From NCBI GenBank assembly GCA_902542235.1, contig CACBTT010000003.1:1-64000 (forward strand): a DNA stretch of 64,000 nt, given 5' to 3'. This document shows, one piece after another, positions 17,131 to 28,947 of this stretch. The translations under genes were made by a program, and so were the position numbers. Position 1 is the stretch's first letter, and each line of letters opens with the position of its first letter. Under the pieces are notes generated by a model that searched no databases, was not told where the DNA came from, and was given only the letters and a program-made list of their open reading frames with translations. This stretch comes from an uncultured Pelagibacteraceae bacterium (GTDB lineage: Bacteria; Pseudomonadota; Alphaproteobacteria; Pelagibacterales; Pelagibacteraceae).

Positions 17131-18260
17131 AAAAAGTATACTTAATAACTTCTTTATTTTTTTTCATATTTACAAATCCAATTTTGAGTAATGAAAACGA
17201 TATTTACAAAAAAATTGATTTATTCAGCGAAGTCTTAGATAAAATTAATAAAGAATATGTTGACGAAGTAAATCAGAGTGAAGCAATGGATGCTGCTATA
17301 AACGGTGTTTTGCAATCTTTGGATCCCTATTCAGCATATATGTCTCCGGACTCGTTTAAAAATATGCAAACTGAGACTAGCGGAGAATTTGGAGGATTGG
17401 GCATTGAAGTCAGTATGGAGGCTGGTGTCGTAAAAGTAATTTCTCCAATTGATAACTCACCAGCTGAGGAAGTTGGCGTTAAAGCTGGAGATTATATTGT
17501 TAAAATTGATGATGTTCAAGTTCAAGGAAAAACTCTTTCTGAAGCTGTAGAATTAATGAGAGGCCCAGTTGGATCTGATATCGAAATTACTGTTAGAAGA
17601 AGAGGAGAAAGAAAAGCACTTATATTTACAATTACAAGAGAAATTATACAAGTTGCATCTGTAAAGTCTGAAATAAAAGATGATCAGACAGCTTATATAA
17701 GATTAACATCATTCAATGAGAATAGTAGTAAACAAATAAAAAATAAAATAAAAGAATTTAAGAAAAATAAGAAAATTAAAAATTACATATTAGATTTAAG
17801 AAATAATCCTGGTGGATTGTTGTCTCAAGCAATAAAGATTTCAGATTATTTTTTAGAAAATGGAGAAATAGTTTCAACAAAAAGTAAAAGAAAGTATGAA
17901 AATAGAAAATGGTTTGCAAAAAAAGGAGATATTATTGATGGAGAAACAATGGTTATTTTGATTAATTATGGGTCTGCATCAGCATCTGAAATTGTTGCAG
18001 GAGCGCTACAAGATCACAAAAGAGCAATATTAGTAGGAGAGAGTACATATGGAAAAGGGTCAGTCCAATCAATTATTCCTTTAGAAAATGAAGGTGCGAT
18101 AAGACTTACTGTATCTAAATACTATCTTCCATCAGGTAAATCGATTTCAAGAGTAGGTGTAAATCCAGATATAGTTATTGCTGAAGGTTCAGATGAATTT
18201 AGAATAAATACAGATACCGATAACCAGTTGGAATTTGCTCTTAAATTATTAAATGGTTAA
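17127..18260 (+). CDS. ctpA: Carboxy-terminal processing protease, S41A family
   Basis: A 377-residue periplasmic protease. A signal peptide covers about residues 1-22 (KKVYLITSLFFFIFTNPILS). A PDZ domain follows around 80-165 (GGLGIEVSMEAGVVKVISP). In the S41 core, the serine is S285 in GSASASEIV and the lysine is K310 in YGKGSVQ, a Ser-Lys dyad 25 residues apart as in related proteases. It trims the C-termini of envelope proteins. Its start overlaps the rsfS stop by 4 bases, and rppH follows after 2 bases. Confidence 0.94.
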   Translation: MKKVYLITSLFFFIFTNPILSNENDIYKKIDLFSEVLDKINKEYVDEVNQSEAMDAAINGVLQSLDPYSAYMSPDSFKNMQTETSGEFGGLGIEVSMEAGVVKVISPIDNSPAEEVGVKAGDYIVKIDDVQVQGKTLSEAVELMRGPVGSDIEITVRRRGERKALIFTITREIIQVASVKSEIKDDQTAYIRLTSFNENSSKQIKNKIKEFKKNKKIKNYILDLRNNPGGLLSQAIKISDYFLENGEIVSTKSKRKYENRKWFAKKGDIIDGETMVILINYGSASASEIVAGALQDHKRAILVGESTYGKGSVQSIIPLENEGAIRLTVSKYYLPSGKSISRVGVNPDIVIAEGSDEFRINTDTDNQLEFALKLLNG

Positions 18261-18262
18261 GA

Positions 18263-18739
18263 ATGAAAGAAAAATTTCAAAACCTCCCATTAAGAAATGG
18301 TGTAGGCATCGCAGTCTTAAATAAAGAAAATAAGATATTTGTGGCAAAAAGAATTGATAATCCTGCTGATTTTTGGCAGATGCCTCAAGGCGGTATTGAC
18401 GAAGGTGAAAATTATTTTGATGCAGCGTTGAGGGAACTTAAAGAAGAAACAAGCATAAAGACGGTAGAACTAATTAAAGAAATAAGCAAATACACAACTT
18501 ACGATCTTCCTGATCGCCTCTTAGGAATTATTTGGAAAGGAAAATATAAAGGCCAAAAGCAAAAGTGGTTTATTGTAAAGTTTAATGGAGATGAAAATGA
18601 AATTAACATTAAAACTAAACATCCTGAATTTTTAGATTGGAAATGGATAGATATTAAAGATTTAACAACTAAAGTTGTAGATTTTAAACTTCATGTTTAC
18701 AAAGAAATTCAAAAAGAACTAGAAAAAGTAGTTAATTAA
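18263..18739 (+). CDS. rppH: RNA pyrophosphohydrolase, Nudix family
   Basis: A 158-residue Nudix hydrolase with a complete Nudix box at residues 43-65 (GGIDEGENYF...RELKEETSI). PLRNGVGIAVLN near the start and FWQMPQGG directly before the box are typical of RppH/NudH, which removes pyrophosphate from 5'-triphosphate RNA ends and starts mRNA decay. It is the last gene of the rplU operon. Its 3' end overlaps the 3' end of convergent atpC by 8 bases. Confidence 0.92.
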   Translation: MKEKFQNLPLRNGVGIAVLNKENKIFVAKRIDNPADFWQMPQGGIDEGENYFDAALRELKEETSIKTVELIKEISKYTTYDLPDRLLGIIWKGKYKGQKQKWFIVKFNGDENEINIKTKHPEFLDWKWIDIKDLTTKVVDFKLHVYKEIQKELEKVVN

Positions 18740-19129
18740 TACTTATAGATTTTAGAACTTCGACTTTATGGTTTAAAAGAAATCTTTTTTGATCATCGAT
18801 ATTATCTTTTGATAATTCTGCTTCAGCGCTGCTTATCGACTCAGATACAAAATTTTTATCAGCATCTTTTAAATCAAAAATTGAGCTAGTTAATACAGAT
18901 AATGTATTGTCTTTAAATTCGACAATACCATCTTCAACATAAAAACTTTGTTCTTCAGACTCTGAAAATACTTTAATTATACCTGGTTTTAAAAATGAAA
19001 TAATTGGAATATGGTCTTTAAGAATACCAATCTCTCCTTCTACAGCAGGAATTACAACTTCAAATACATTGTCTTTAGAAAGAAAAGATTGTTCTGGATT
19101 AACAATGTCTATATTAAAAAGATTACTCA

Positions 19130-19130
<1 letters not shown>
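18732..19130 (-). CDS. atpC: ATP synthase F1 subunit epsilon
   Basis: A 132-residue epsilon subunit. The N-terminal beta-sandwich is recognisable: FNIDIVNPEQSFLSKDNVFEVVIPAVEGEIGILKDHIP, then the FYVEDGIVEFKDNTLSVLT strands. A short C-terminal helical part follows (ISSAEAELSKDNIDDQKR). Epsilon sits on the central stalk with gamma and can restrain ATP hydrolysis. It is the last gene of atpHAGDC. The atpD stop overlaps its start by one base. Confidence 0.94.
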
Positions 19131-21435
<2,305 letters not shown>

Positions 21436-21441
21436 TTATAA

Positions 21442-22962
21442 TTATTTAATTCCTTTTATTAATTCTACTAATTGTTTTTCAATGTCTTCCTCGATCTTCC
21501 CAGTTTTGGCAATAGACTCCATAATCTCAGGCTTATCAGATTTACACTTTTGTAGAACTTTATTTTCAAAGTCGGCTACATCTTTAAGTTCAATATCATC
21601 CAAATAACCTTTTACACCACAGAAAATTGATATAACTTGTTCTGCAACTGTCATGGGAGAATATTGTCCTTGTTTTAAAAGTTCAGTTAACTTCGAACCT
21701 CTATTTAAAAGTTTTTGTGTAGATGCATCTAAATCAGATCCAAATTGAGCAAAAGCTGCCATTTCTCTGTATTGAGCTAACTCTAATTTAATTGATCCAG
21801 CTACAGATTTCATAGCTTTAGTTTGTGCAGCTGATCCTACTCTAGATACGGATAATCCAACGTTTACTGCTGGTCTTATTCCTTGATTGAATAGTTCAGT
21901 TTCTAAAAATATTTGCCCATCTGTAATAGATATTACATTTGTTGGAATATATGCAGAAACATCACCTGCTTGTGTTTCAATAATTGGTAGCGCAGTTAAA
22001 GAACCTCCGCCATTTTCATCACTTAATTTAGCAGCTCTTTCTAATAATCTACTATGTAAATAAAACACATCCCCAGGGTATGCTTCACGCCCCGGTGGTC
22101 TTCTTAATAATAATGACATTTGTCTATATGCAACTGCTTGCTTAGATAAATCATCGTAAATAATTAAAGCATGCATTCCATTATCTCTAAAATATTCTCC
22201 CATAGTACATCCTGTATAAGGAGCTAAAAACTGAAGAGGCGCAGAGTCTGAGGCTGTTGCGGAAACTATAGTCGTATATTCCATTGCACCAGCATCCTCT
22301 AAAGTTTTTACAATCTGAGCAACAGTTGATCTTTTTTGTCCAATTGCAACATATATACAATAAAGTTTTTTACTTTCATCGTCTGATTCATTAATTTTCT
22401 TTTGATTGATAATTGTATCGATTGCTACTGCAGTTTTACCAGTTTGACGATCTCCGATTATAAGTTCTCTTTGCCCTCTTCCAACAGGAATTAAACTATC
22501 AATTGCTTTTAAACCTGTTTGCATCGGTTCACCAACTGATTGTCGTGGAATAATACCTGGAGCTTTAACTTCAACTCTTTTTCTTTCTAAACTTTTATCT
22601 AAAGCTCCTTTCCCATCAATTGGATTTCCTAATCCATCAACAACTCTTCCTAAAAGTTGTTTTCCAACTGGTACATCAACAATCGCACCAGTTCTTTTTA
22701 CAGTATCTCCCTCTTTAATTTCCCTATCATCACCAAATATAACAACACCAACGTTGTCACTCTCTAAGTTTAATGCCATTCCTTTAGAGCCATCAGAAAA
22801 CTCAACCATTTCTCCTGCTTGAACATTATCCAAGCCATAAATTCTTGCAATTCCATCTCCAACAGACAATACTTGTCCAACCTCTGAAACTTCAGCTCTA
22901 TCGCCGAGTTTTTTTATCTGCTCTTTTAATATTTTTGTTACTTCTGAAGGATTTATTTCCAT
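21442..22962 (-). CDS. atpA: ATP synthase F1 subunit alpha
   Basis: A 506-residue alpha subunit with Walker A GDRQTGKT at 170-177. Other family marks are [18 protein letters not shown] near 34-51, [48 protein letters not shown] in the middle and [14 protein letters not shown] near 366-379 with the arginine finger. It is non-catalytic but shares each catalytic interface with beta. It starts one base after the atpH stop. Confidence 0.98.
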   Translation of the reverse strand: MEINPSEVTKILKEQIKKLGDRAEVSEVGQVLSVGDGIARIYGLDNVQAGEMVEFSDGSKGMALNLESDNVGVVIFGDDREIKEGDTVKRTGAIVDVPVGKQLLGRVVDGLGNPIDGKGALDKSLERKRVEVKAPGIIPRQSVGEPMQTGLKAIDSLIPVGRGQRELIIGDRQTGKTAVAIDTIINQKKINESDDESKKLYCIYVAIGQKRSTVAQIVKTLEDAGAMEYTTIVSATASDSAPLQFLAPYTGCTMGEYFRDNGMHALIIYDDLSKQAVAYRQMSLLLRRPPGREAYPGDVFYLHSRLLERAAKLSDENGGGSLTALPIIETQAGDVSAYIPTNVISITDGQIFLETELFNQGIRPAVNVGLSVSRVGSAAQTKAMKSVAGSIKLELAQYREMAAFAQFGSDLDASTQKLLNRGSKLTELLKQGQYSPMTVAEQVISIFCGVKGYLDDIELKDVADFENKVLQKCKSDKPEIMESIAKTGKIEEDIEKQLVELIKGIK

Positions 22963-23517
22963 TTATGCCTCTATCATTTGTTTTTGAATTTGTTGCAGTT
23001 TATTTTTAATAGAATTATCTACCATTGTACTTCCCACTTTTAATACCAAGCCACCAATTAAACTTGGGTCAAATTTATAATTTAACTGTATCTTTGCTCC
23101 AAAGTTTTGAGATAGTTCTTCTTTAATTTTAGAAATATCTGTTTCATTAAGTTCTTTAGCTGAAAAAAGCTCTGCTTTTATTTCACCTCTAGCTTTCGAA
23201 CATACCTCTATAAAATCACTTAAAATTTTTTCTAAATAAAAAAATCTTCTTTTTTGTATTAAAAAAACCAGAAATCTTTTTAAAAGATTATCAAAATTGT
23301 TTTTTTCAGAAATTGTTTCAATAACTCTAGTTAAATCCTCAATGCTTGTCGTGGGGTTTTTAATTAAATATCTAAATTCTTCACTCTCATTTATGAGTCT
23401 ACTTATTGCAACAACTTGTTCCTCTACTTTTGCTAGAGATTTATCTTCATTAGCCAGCTCAAATAATGCTTGCGCGTAACTGTTATTAGAAGTTATTGAT
23501 ATTTTGTTTTCGCTCAA
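22963..23517 (-). CDS. atpH: ATP synthase F1 subunit delta
   Basis: A 184-residue delta subunit (OSCP type), which ties F1 to the peripheral stalk. NSYAQALFELANED near 11-24 and the C-terminal block KFDPSLIGGLVLKVGSTMVDNSIKNKLQQIQ are diagnostic. No ATG fits; the start is TTG at 23515-23517. It is the first gene of atpHAGDC. The F0 genes are not in the window, consistent with the alphaproteobacterial split of the ATP synthase operons. Confidence 0.93.
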   Translation of the reverse strand: MSENKISITSNNSYAQALFELANEDKSLAKVEEQVVAISRLINESEEFRYLIKNPTTSIEDLTRVIETISEKNNFDNLLKRFLVFLIQKRRFFYLEKILSDFIEVCSKARGEIKAELFSAKELNETDISKIKEELSQNFGAKIQLNYKFDPSLIGGLVLKVGSTMVDNSIKNKLQQIQKQMIEA

Positions 23518-23555
23518 TTTACACTCTCAATTGTGAAGATGTTTAAAATTTCGCT

Positions 23556-23584
23556 TAGATAACATACGAATTATCAGTCTTCAA
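23556..23584 (-). promoter_or_regulatory. Candidate sigma-70 promoter of the atpHAGDC operon
   Basis: On the minus strand, TTGAAG (23579-23584) and TATCTA (23556-23561) are 17 bases apart, in the 102-base gap between priA and atpH. Each hexamer matches four of six consensus positions. Transcription would start about 30 bases before the TTG start of atpH. Confidence 0.4.
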
Positions 23585-23619
23585 GGCTCAGATTGTGAAA
23601 AATGGTAAGATTTAATGGG

Positions 23620-25575
23620 CTAATTGAAGCTGATAGGGTCAACATCAACTGAAAGTTTCATTCCTTTGGAAAGTTGAAATTCTTTCAATACATCTTTCAA
23701 TTTTTTCTGAATACTAGATGTTTTTTTTGCTCTTATTAATAGTCTATTTCTGAATTTTTGATTAATTCTATATATTGGGGCGTTTACGGGTCCTAATATT
23801 TTTGCATCTATAGACTTTGATAAAATATTTTTAAGTTTTGCGGCATCTATATCTAATTTTTTTTCATTTGATGAAGATAAAATTAAAGCGATAAATCTTT
23901 CGTAGGGTGGTAAATTATTCCTCTTTCTTAAATTTAATTCATTTTCTAGAAATTTAAAAGGATCTTCATTTGTAATTTGATTTATAACTTCCGGTTTTAA
24001 ATTGTATGTTTGGAAATAAATATTAGCTGGTTTGCCAGTTCTACCTGCTCTTCCTGATAACTGGTGGTAAAGTTGTAAATTTTTTTCAGTACTCCTAAGA
24101 TCGTGTCCTTGAGAAGTTAAATCAATATCTAATACAACAATACAATTCAATTTTGGAAAGTGAAATCCTTTTGATATTAATTGAGTACCTACAAGAATAT
24201 CTATTTCACCAGATATAATTTTATCCAATTTATCTTTACCAGATGCTTTATTCATTGTGTCGCTGGAAAAAATTATTGTTTTTTTATTAGGGAATAAGTT
24301 TTTAACCTCTTCCGCAATTTTTTCTACTCCAGGTCCACTAAATACAAACTCACAAACATCTCCTTTTTTACAATCTCTATTTAATTTTGATTTATATCCA
24401 CAGTAATGACACAAAAGAATTTTTTTATTTTTGTGAAATACTAAATTTATAGAGCACCTAGGGCATGTAAAAACATTTAAACATTTTTTACATAAAACGT
24501 AGGGCGCAAAACCTCTTCTATTTATGAAGAAGAGAATTTGATCTTTTTTATTTAAATGTTCTTTTACTTTTTCAATAGTTTTGAGAGATATAGAACTTTT
24601 GGTCGCTAGTTGATTTTGATAAAGATCTATAACATGGTGTTTGGGCAAATTCGCACCTTTATATCGATTAAGCAATCTTGAGTAATTATATTTTTTAATT
24701 TTAATATTTTCATATGTTTCGATTGATGGAACTGCAGTTACTAAATTTATTGGAATATTTTCATGTTTAGCTCTTGATATTGCCATATCTCTAGCATTAT
24801 AGATAATTCCTTCATCTTGTTTATAAGATTGATCGTGCTCTTCATCTACAGTTATCAAACCTAATTTTTTGAATGGCAGAAATAAGGATGATCTTGCTCC
24901 AAGAACTACTTTAATTTTTCCTGCTGATAATCCATTCCATATAATTTTTCTTTTTTTTGGGCTGACTTTTGAATGCCAAACTGCAGGTTCAAATCCAAAA
25001 TAAGATTTAAATTTTTTTTCAAACTCATTTGTTAGTCCTATTTCTGGTAATAAAATTAGAGCTTGCAATCCTATATTTATAATTTTTTCAATAGCTTTAA
25101 AATAAACTATTGTTTTTCCTGAACCGGTTGTACCTTGAAGTAAGTGAACTCTAAAACTGCTATCATTTTTAGATAACTCTTTATAGGCCTTATCTTGCTC
25201 TTCAGAAAGTTGGTAACTTTCTTTTTCGTTTGATGGAGCATATTTTAATAGATCGCCGTCATTTTTTATTTTTAAATTTTCGTCATTAATCAAATGTAGT
25301 TTTAAACACATCCCTAGGGGTACAAGGTTGTAATTAGAAAACCACTTTAGAAAATTCATTGTCTTTTTACTTAGTGGTTCAATTTCAATTTTTTCAATTA
25401 TAGATTTTAATTTAAATTCCTTATTATTCTTTTCTTCAAAAAAATTCCAAATTACACCAATAATATTTTTTTTACCAAATGGAACTTTTACATAATCTCC
25501 TGCTTTTAATTTAATATTACTTTCATATGTAAAAGGATAATCAAATATATTTGGCAACAAAACTGGATATTTCAT
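23620..25575 (-). CDS. priA: Primosomal protein N' (PriA helicase)
   Basis: A 651-residue superfamily 2 helicase that restarts stalled replication forks. The N-terminal 3'-end-binding domain covers roughly the first 100 residues. Walker A is GTTGSGKT near 147-154 and the DEAH-type box is DEEH near 240. The Cys-rich zinc region lies around 375-425: CKKCLNVFTCPRC, LLCHYCG, and then CKKGDVC, where the usual last pair is CxxC. GRAGRTGKPA marks helicase motif VI. The protein is shorter than the roughly 730 residues common in other Proteobacteria. Confidence 0.93.
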   Translation of the reverse strand: MKYPVLLPNIFDYPFTYESNIKLKAGDYVKVPFGKKNIIGVIWNFFEEKNNKEFKLKSIIEKIEIEPLSKKTMNFLKWFSNYNLVPLGMCLKLHLINDENLKIKNDGDLLKYAPSNEKESYQLSEEQDKAYKELSKNDSSFRVHLLQGTTGSGKTIVYFKAIEKIINIGLQALILLPEIGLTNEFEKKFKSYFGFEPAVWHSKVSPKKRKIIWNGLSAGKIKVVLGARSSLFLPFKKLGLITVDEEHDQSYKQDEGIIYNARDMAISRAKHENIPINLVTAVPSIETYENIKIKKYNYSRLLNRYKGANLPKHHVIDLYQNQLATKSSISLKTIEKVKEHLNKKDQILFFINRRGFAPYVLCKKCLNVFTCPRCSINLVFHKNKKILLCHYCGYKSKLNRDCKKGDVCEFVFSGPGVEKIAEEVKNLFPNKKTIIFSSDTMNKASGKDKLDKIISGEIDILVGTQLISKGFHFPKLNCIVVLDIDLTSQGHDLRSTEKNLQLYHQLSGRAGRTGKPANIYFQTYNLKPEVINQITNEDPFKFLENELNLRKRNNLPPYERFIALILSSSNEKKLDIDAAKLKNILSKSIDAKILGPVNAPIYRINQKFRNRLLIRAKKTSSIQKKLKDVLKEFQLSKGMKLSVDVDPISFN

Positions 25576-25625
25576 AAATATTTAATTTTAGTTTTTTATA
25601 TCTTAAAAATATATAAATAGATCAA

Positions 25626-26270
25626 ATGAAATATAATTATTACTGGAGAAAATCAGGTTTAAAAAAACCTTATGGGGATAATTTTTTGAGTTTAGTTGAG
25701 GAATATAAGCCAAAAAATGTATTAGAAATTGGTGTTTTTTGTGGTGTTACATCAAGAAATATATGTGAATTGTTAAAGACAAATTTTGGTAGTGATTTTA
25801 GATTTTACGGATTAGATTTATTTGGATCTACTAAAAAATCAAGTGTAGATGAGATAGAACCTAAATTTCTTGAAAATCAAAAGTTTTCGAATCCACTTAA
25901 AACTATCTATTATAATTTCATAAAAAAAGAAAATTTAAATTCAAAGATATCTGTTGAAAATTTTTTAAAGAAATTTTCGCAAAATATTGAGCTAATAGAA
26001 GGAGACACAAGGGTGACTTTGGAAAAAATTCCTTTAAGTGAAATTGATTTCGTATTTTTAGATGGAGGCCATAGTTACGATACAGTTTTAAGTGATTTAC
26101 AGAAACTTTATGACAACATGAAAAATAATTCTAAAATTGTTTGCGATGACTTTGCAGGTATTACAAAAATTGAAAGTGTTGAAAAAGCAATAAAAGACTT
26201 TGCAAATAATAACAAAATAAAACTTGAAGAAAAATTTAAAAGATTTGCTTTATTGAATTTAGAAAAATAA
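25626..26270 (+). CDS. Class I SAM-dependent methyltransferase (Methyltransf_24-like)
   Basis: A 214-residue protein with a Rossmann methyltransferase fold. VLEIGVFCGVTS at 32-43 is the SAM motif, FYGLDLFG near 60-67 the following strand, IELIEGDTRVTL near 119-130, and DFVFLDGGHSYDTVLSDLQ near 139-157. The DGGHSY motif is typical of small methyltransferases grouped as Methyltransf_24, some of which act on sugars or hydroxylated natural products. The substrate cannot be told. The gene stands alone on the plus strand between priA (divergent, 50 bases) and lpdA (convergent, 3 bases). Confidence 0.75.
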   Translation: MKYNYYWRKSGLKKPYGDNFLSLVEEYKPKNVLEIGVFCGVTSRNICELLKTNFGSDFRFYGLDLFGSTKKSSVDEIEPKFLENQKFSNPLKTIYYNFIKKENLNSKISVENFLKKFSQNIELIEGDTRVTLEKIPLSEIDFVFLDGGHSYDTVLSDLQKLYDNMKNNSKIVCDDFAGITKIESVEKAIKDFANNNKIKLEEKFKRFALLNLEK

Positions 26271-26273
26271 TTA

Positions 26274-27671
26274 TTAAGAGTGAATTTGTCTTTTATCTAC
26301 TGATAAAGCTGCTTCTTTTATAGCTTCTGAAAATGTTGGGTGTGCGTGACATGTTCTTGCAATATCTTCGGAACTAGCTCCAAATTCCATTGCGACAGCC
26401 ATCTCAGCTATCATTTCTCCTGCATGAGGACCAATAATATGAACACCAAGCACTTTATCAGTTGATTGGTCTGCCAAAATTTTTACAAAACCCTCTGGCT
26501 CATCAATTGCTTTGGCTCTTGAATTTGCCATAAAAGGAAATTTACCAATTTTATAACCTATGTTTTCTTTTTTTAATTGCTCTTCGCTTTTGCCAACATA
26601 CGCAACCTCGGGAGATGTATAAACAACTCCAGGAATAATATCATAATTAACATGACCTGATTGGCCTGCTATTAATTCTGCAACTGCAATTCCTTCCTCT
26701 TCAGCTTTGTGAGCTAACATTGGACCATCAATAACATCACCTATTGCATAAATATTTTTAACATTTGTTTCAAAATTTTTATTTACTTTAACTCTTCCTT
26801 TTTCATCTAACTTTACACCAACTTTATCTAAATTTAAGTTTTTAGTATAAGGTCTTCTTCCTACAGAAATTAAAACAACATCAACATCATGTTTAACTTT
26901 TTGGCCATCATTTTGTGAAGTCTCAACCGTCACACCATTAGAGTTTTTAGTTATTTTATCAACTTTAGTATTAAGGTTGAATTTTATACCTTGCTTCTTT
27001 AATATTTTCATAAATTCGTTTGAAATATCTCGATCCATTCCAGGCGTGATGTGATCTAAAAATTCAACGACTGTGACTTCAGTGCCAAGTCTTGACCAAA
27101 CTGATCCCATTTCCAATCCTATATATCCTCCTCCAACAACAATCATTTTGTTGGGAAGTTTGGGAATAGATAGGGCTCCAGTTGAAGAAAGAATTCTCTC
27201 TTCATCAAAATCTACTCCGGGCAATGAAACTGGCTCTGATCCTGTACTGATTATTGTTTTATCAGTTTGAATTATTTTAGTGCCTTCAGAGCCTTCAATT
27301 TTTAATGATTTTTCGTTCTCAAAAGAACCTTTGCCTTTAAAATAAGTGACTTTGTTTTTTTTGAATAAAAATTCAACTCCTTTAGTCAAAACTGTTACGG
27401 CTTTGTCTTTATTTTTCATCATTTTATCTAAATTGAGTTTTATTTCTCCAGTCTCAATTCCAATTTTTTCAAAATTTTTAGCACTGTGAAATTTTTCAGA
27501 TAAATTAAGTAAACTTTTTGATGGGATACATCCAATATTTAAACATGTCCCCCCTAGAGACCCTCTAGACTCTATGCATGCTGTTTTAAGTCCAAGTTGA
27601 GACAATCTAATTGCACAAACATATCCACCAGGGCCACCACCAATCACTGTAACATCAAATTTTTCTGACAT
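26274..27671 (-). CDS. lpdA: Dihydrolipoyl dehydrogenase (E3)
   Basis: A 465-residue flavoprotein that reoxidises dihydrolipoyl groups with NAD. The FAD motif is GGGPGG at 11-16. The redox disulfide is C43-C48 in GGTCLNIGCIPSK. The NAD motif is VGGGYIGLEMGSVWSRLG near 183-200. The C-terminal HAHPTFSEAIKEA contains the catalytic His-Glu pair. It lies one base after sucB, so it serves the 2-oxoglutarate dehydrogenase complex directly and possibly other complexes. It ends the 25 kb minus-strand run. Confidence 0.96.
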   Translation of the reverse strand: MSEKFDVTVIGGGPGGYVCAIRLSQLGLKTACIESRGSLGGTCLNIGCIPSKSLLNLSEKFHSAKNFEKIGIETGEIKLNLDKMMKNKDKAVTVLTKGVEFLFKKNKVTYFKGKGSFENEKSLKIEGSEGTKIIQTDKTIISTGSEPVSLPGVDFDEERILSSTGALSIPKLPNKMIVVGGGYIGLEMGSVWSRLGTEVTVVEFLDHITPGMDRDISNEFMKILKKQGIKFNLNTKVDKITKNSNGVTVETSQNDGQKVKHDVDVVLISVGRRPYTKNLNLDKVGVKLDEKGRVKVNKNFETNVKNIYAIGDVIDGPMLAHKAEEEGIAVAELIAGQSGHVNYDIIPGVVYTSPEVAYVGKSEEQLKKENIGYKIGKFPFMANSRAKAIDEPEGFVKILADQSTDKVLGVHIIGPHAGEMIAEMAVAMEFGASSEDIARTCHAHPTFSEAIKEAALSVDKRQIHS

Positions 27672-27672
27672 A

Positions 27673-28947
27673 TTATAAATTTAAAAATAACCTTCTTGGA
27701 TCTTCTAAGTTTTCTTTAACAGTTTTTAAAAAACTTACAGATTCTTTACCATCAATTATTCTATGATCATAAGACAATGCTAAAAACATTACAGGTCTAG
27801 CCTTTATCTCACCATCAACAACAACAGGTCTTTCAACGATATTATGCATTCCAAGAACTGCTGATTGTGGAGGGTTTAAAATAGGAGTAGATAACATTGA
27901 TCCATACACACCTCCATTGCTAATTGTAAATGTTCCCCCTTGAAGATCCTCTATAGTAAGATTACCATTTTTTGCTTTGTCTGACAGATCTTTTATGTTT
28001 TTTTCAATGTCTGCAAAAGACATTTCATCAGCATTTTTTAATACTGGAACCACTAATCCTTTTTCAGTTCCTACTGCAAAGCTCACATTATAATAATTTT
28101 TGTAAACCATTTCATCATTTTCAACTTCAGCATTTATTGCAGGAAATAATTTTAATCCTACTATACAAGCTTTCACAAAAAAGGACATGAAGCCAAGTTT
28201 AATTCCATAACTATTTTGGAAATCTTCCTGGTTATCTTTTCTCATTGAGATTATATTTAACATATCAACCTCATTAAACGTTGTGAGCATAGCAGCATTA
28301 TTTTGAGCCTCTTTTAAACGTTTAGCAATTGTTTGTCTTAGTCTTGACATTTTAATTCGTTCTTCTTCACCGTATTGAATTTTTCTTTCGTTAGGTTGAG
28401 GGTTAGCTCCCATTAAACTTATTAAATCACCTTTTAAAATTCTTCCATCTTTACCTGTCCCTTTTACTTCATCTAAATTAATTTTATTTTCAACAACCAT
28501 TTTTCTTACAGCAGGAGAAAGTGTTTCATTTTGTTTAATAGGCTTGGTTTCTTCGACTTCATCGGTTAATACCAATGGTTCTTCATCAAGCAATAAAGGC
28601 TCTTGAGTTTTTTTTGTATCTTTTTTTTTTTCGATTTCTAAATTTATTACATTATTTTTTTCAACGTTTCGTTTAACCGGCTCAGCTTCAGTTTCTTCTT
28701 TAAGAGCACTACCTTCTGAAATCATTCCTAATACAGTTCCAACTTCAACTGTATCACCATCTTTTGAGTTGATCTCTGATATAACACCACTTGCAGGTGC
28801 AGGAACTTCCAAGTTTACTTTGTCAGTTTCTAATTCTACTACAGCTTCATCAGCAACTACGTTATCACCCTTTTTCTTTAACCATTTCGTGACCGTAGCC
28901 TCTGTAATACTTTCTCCCAAAACTGGAACTAATATTTTTTCACTCAT
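27673..28947 (-). CDS. sucB: 2-Oxoglutarate dehydrogenase E2 (dihydrolipoyl succinyltransferase)
   Basis: A 424-residue E2. The single lipoyl domain carries K43 in [13 protein letters not shown]. After a long charged linker, the E3-binding domain is at about 143-178 ([21 protein letters not shown]...). The acyltransferase domain ends with [11 protein letters not shown], catalytic His near 395. Oligomerises into the core of the complex that converts 2-oxoglutarate to succinyl-CoA. It sits between sucA and lpdA with no spacer to sucA. Confidence 0.97.
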   Translation of the reverse strand: MSEKILVPVLGESITEATVTKWLKKKGDNVVADEAVVELETDKVNLEVPAPASGVISEINSKDGDTVEVGTVLGMISEGSALKEETEAEPVKRNVEKNNVINLEIEKKKDTKKTQEPLLLDEEPLVLTDEVEETKPIKQNETLSPAVRKMVVENKINLDEVKGTGKDGRILKGDLISLMGANPQPNERKIQYGEEERIKMSRLRQTIAKRLKEAQNNAAMLTTFNEVDMLNIISMRKDNQEDFQNSYGIKLGFMSFFVKACIVGLKLFPAINAEVENDEMVYKNYYNVSFAVGTEKGLVVPVLKNADEMSFADIEKNIKDLSDKAKNGNLTIEDLQGGTFTISNGGVYGSMLSTPILNPPQSAVLGMHNIVERPVVVDGEIKARPVMFLALSYDHRIIDGKESVSFLKTVKENLEDPRRLFLNL

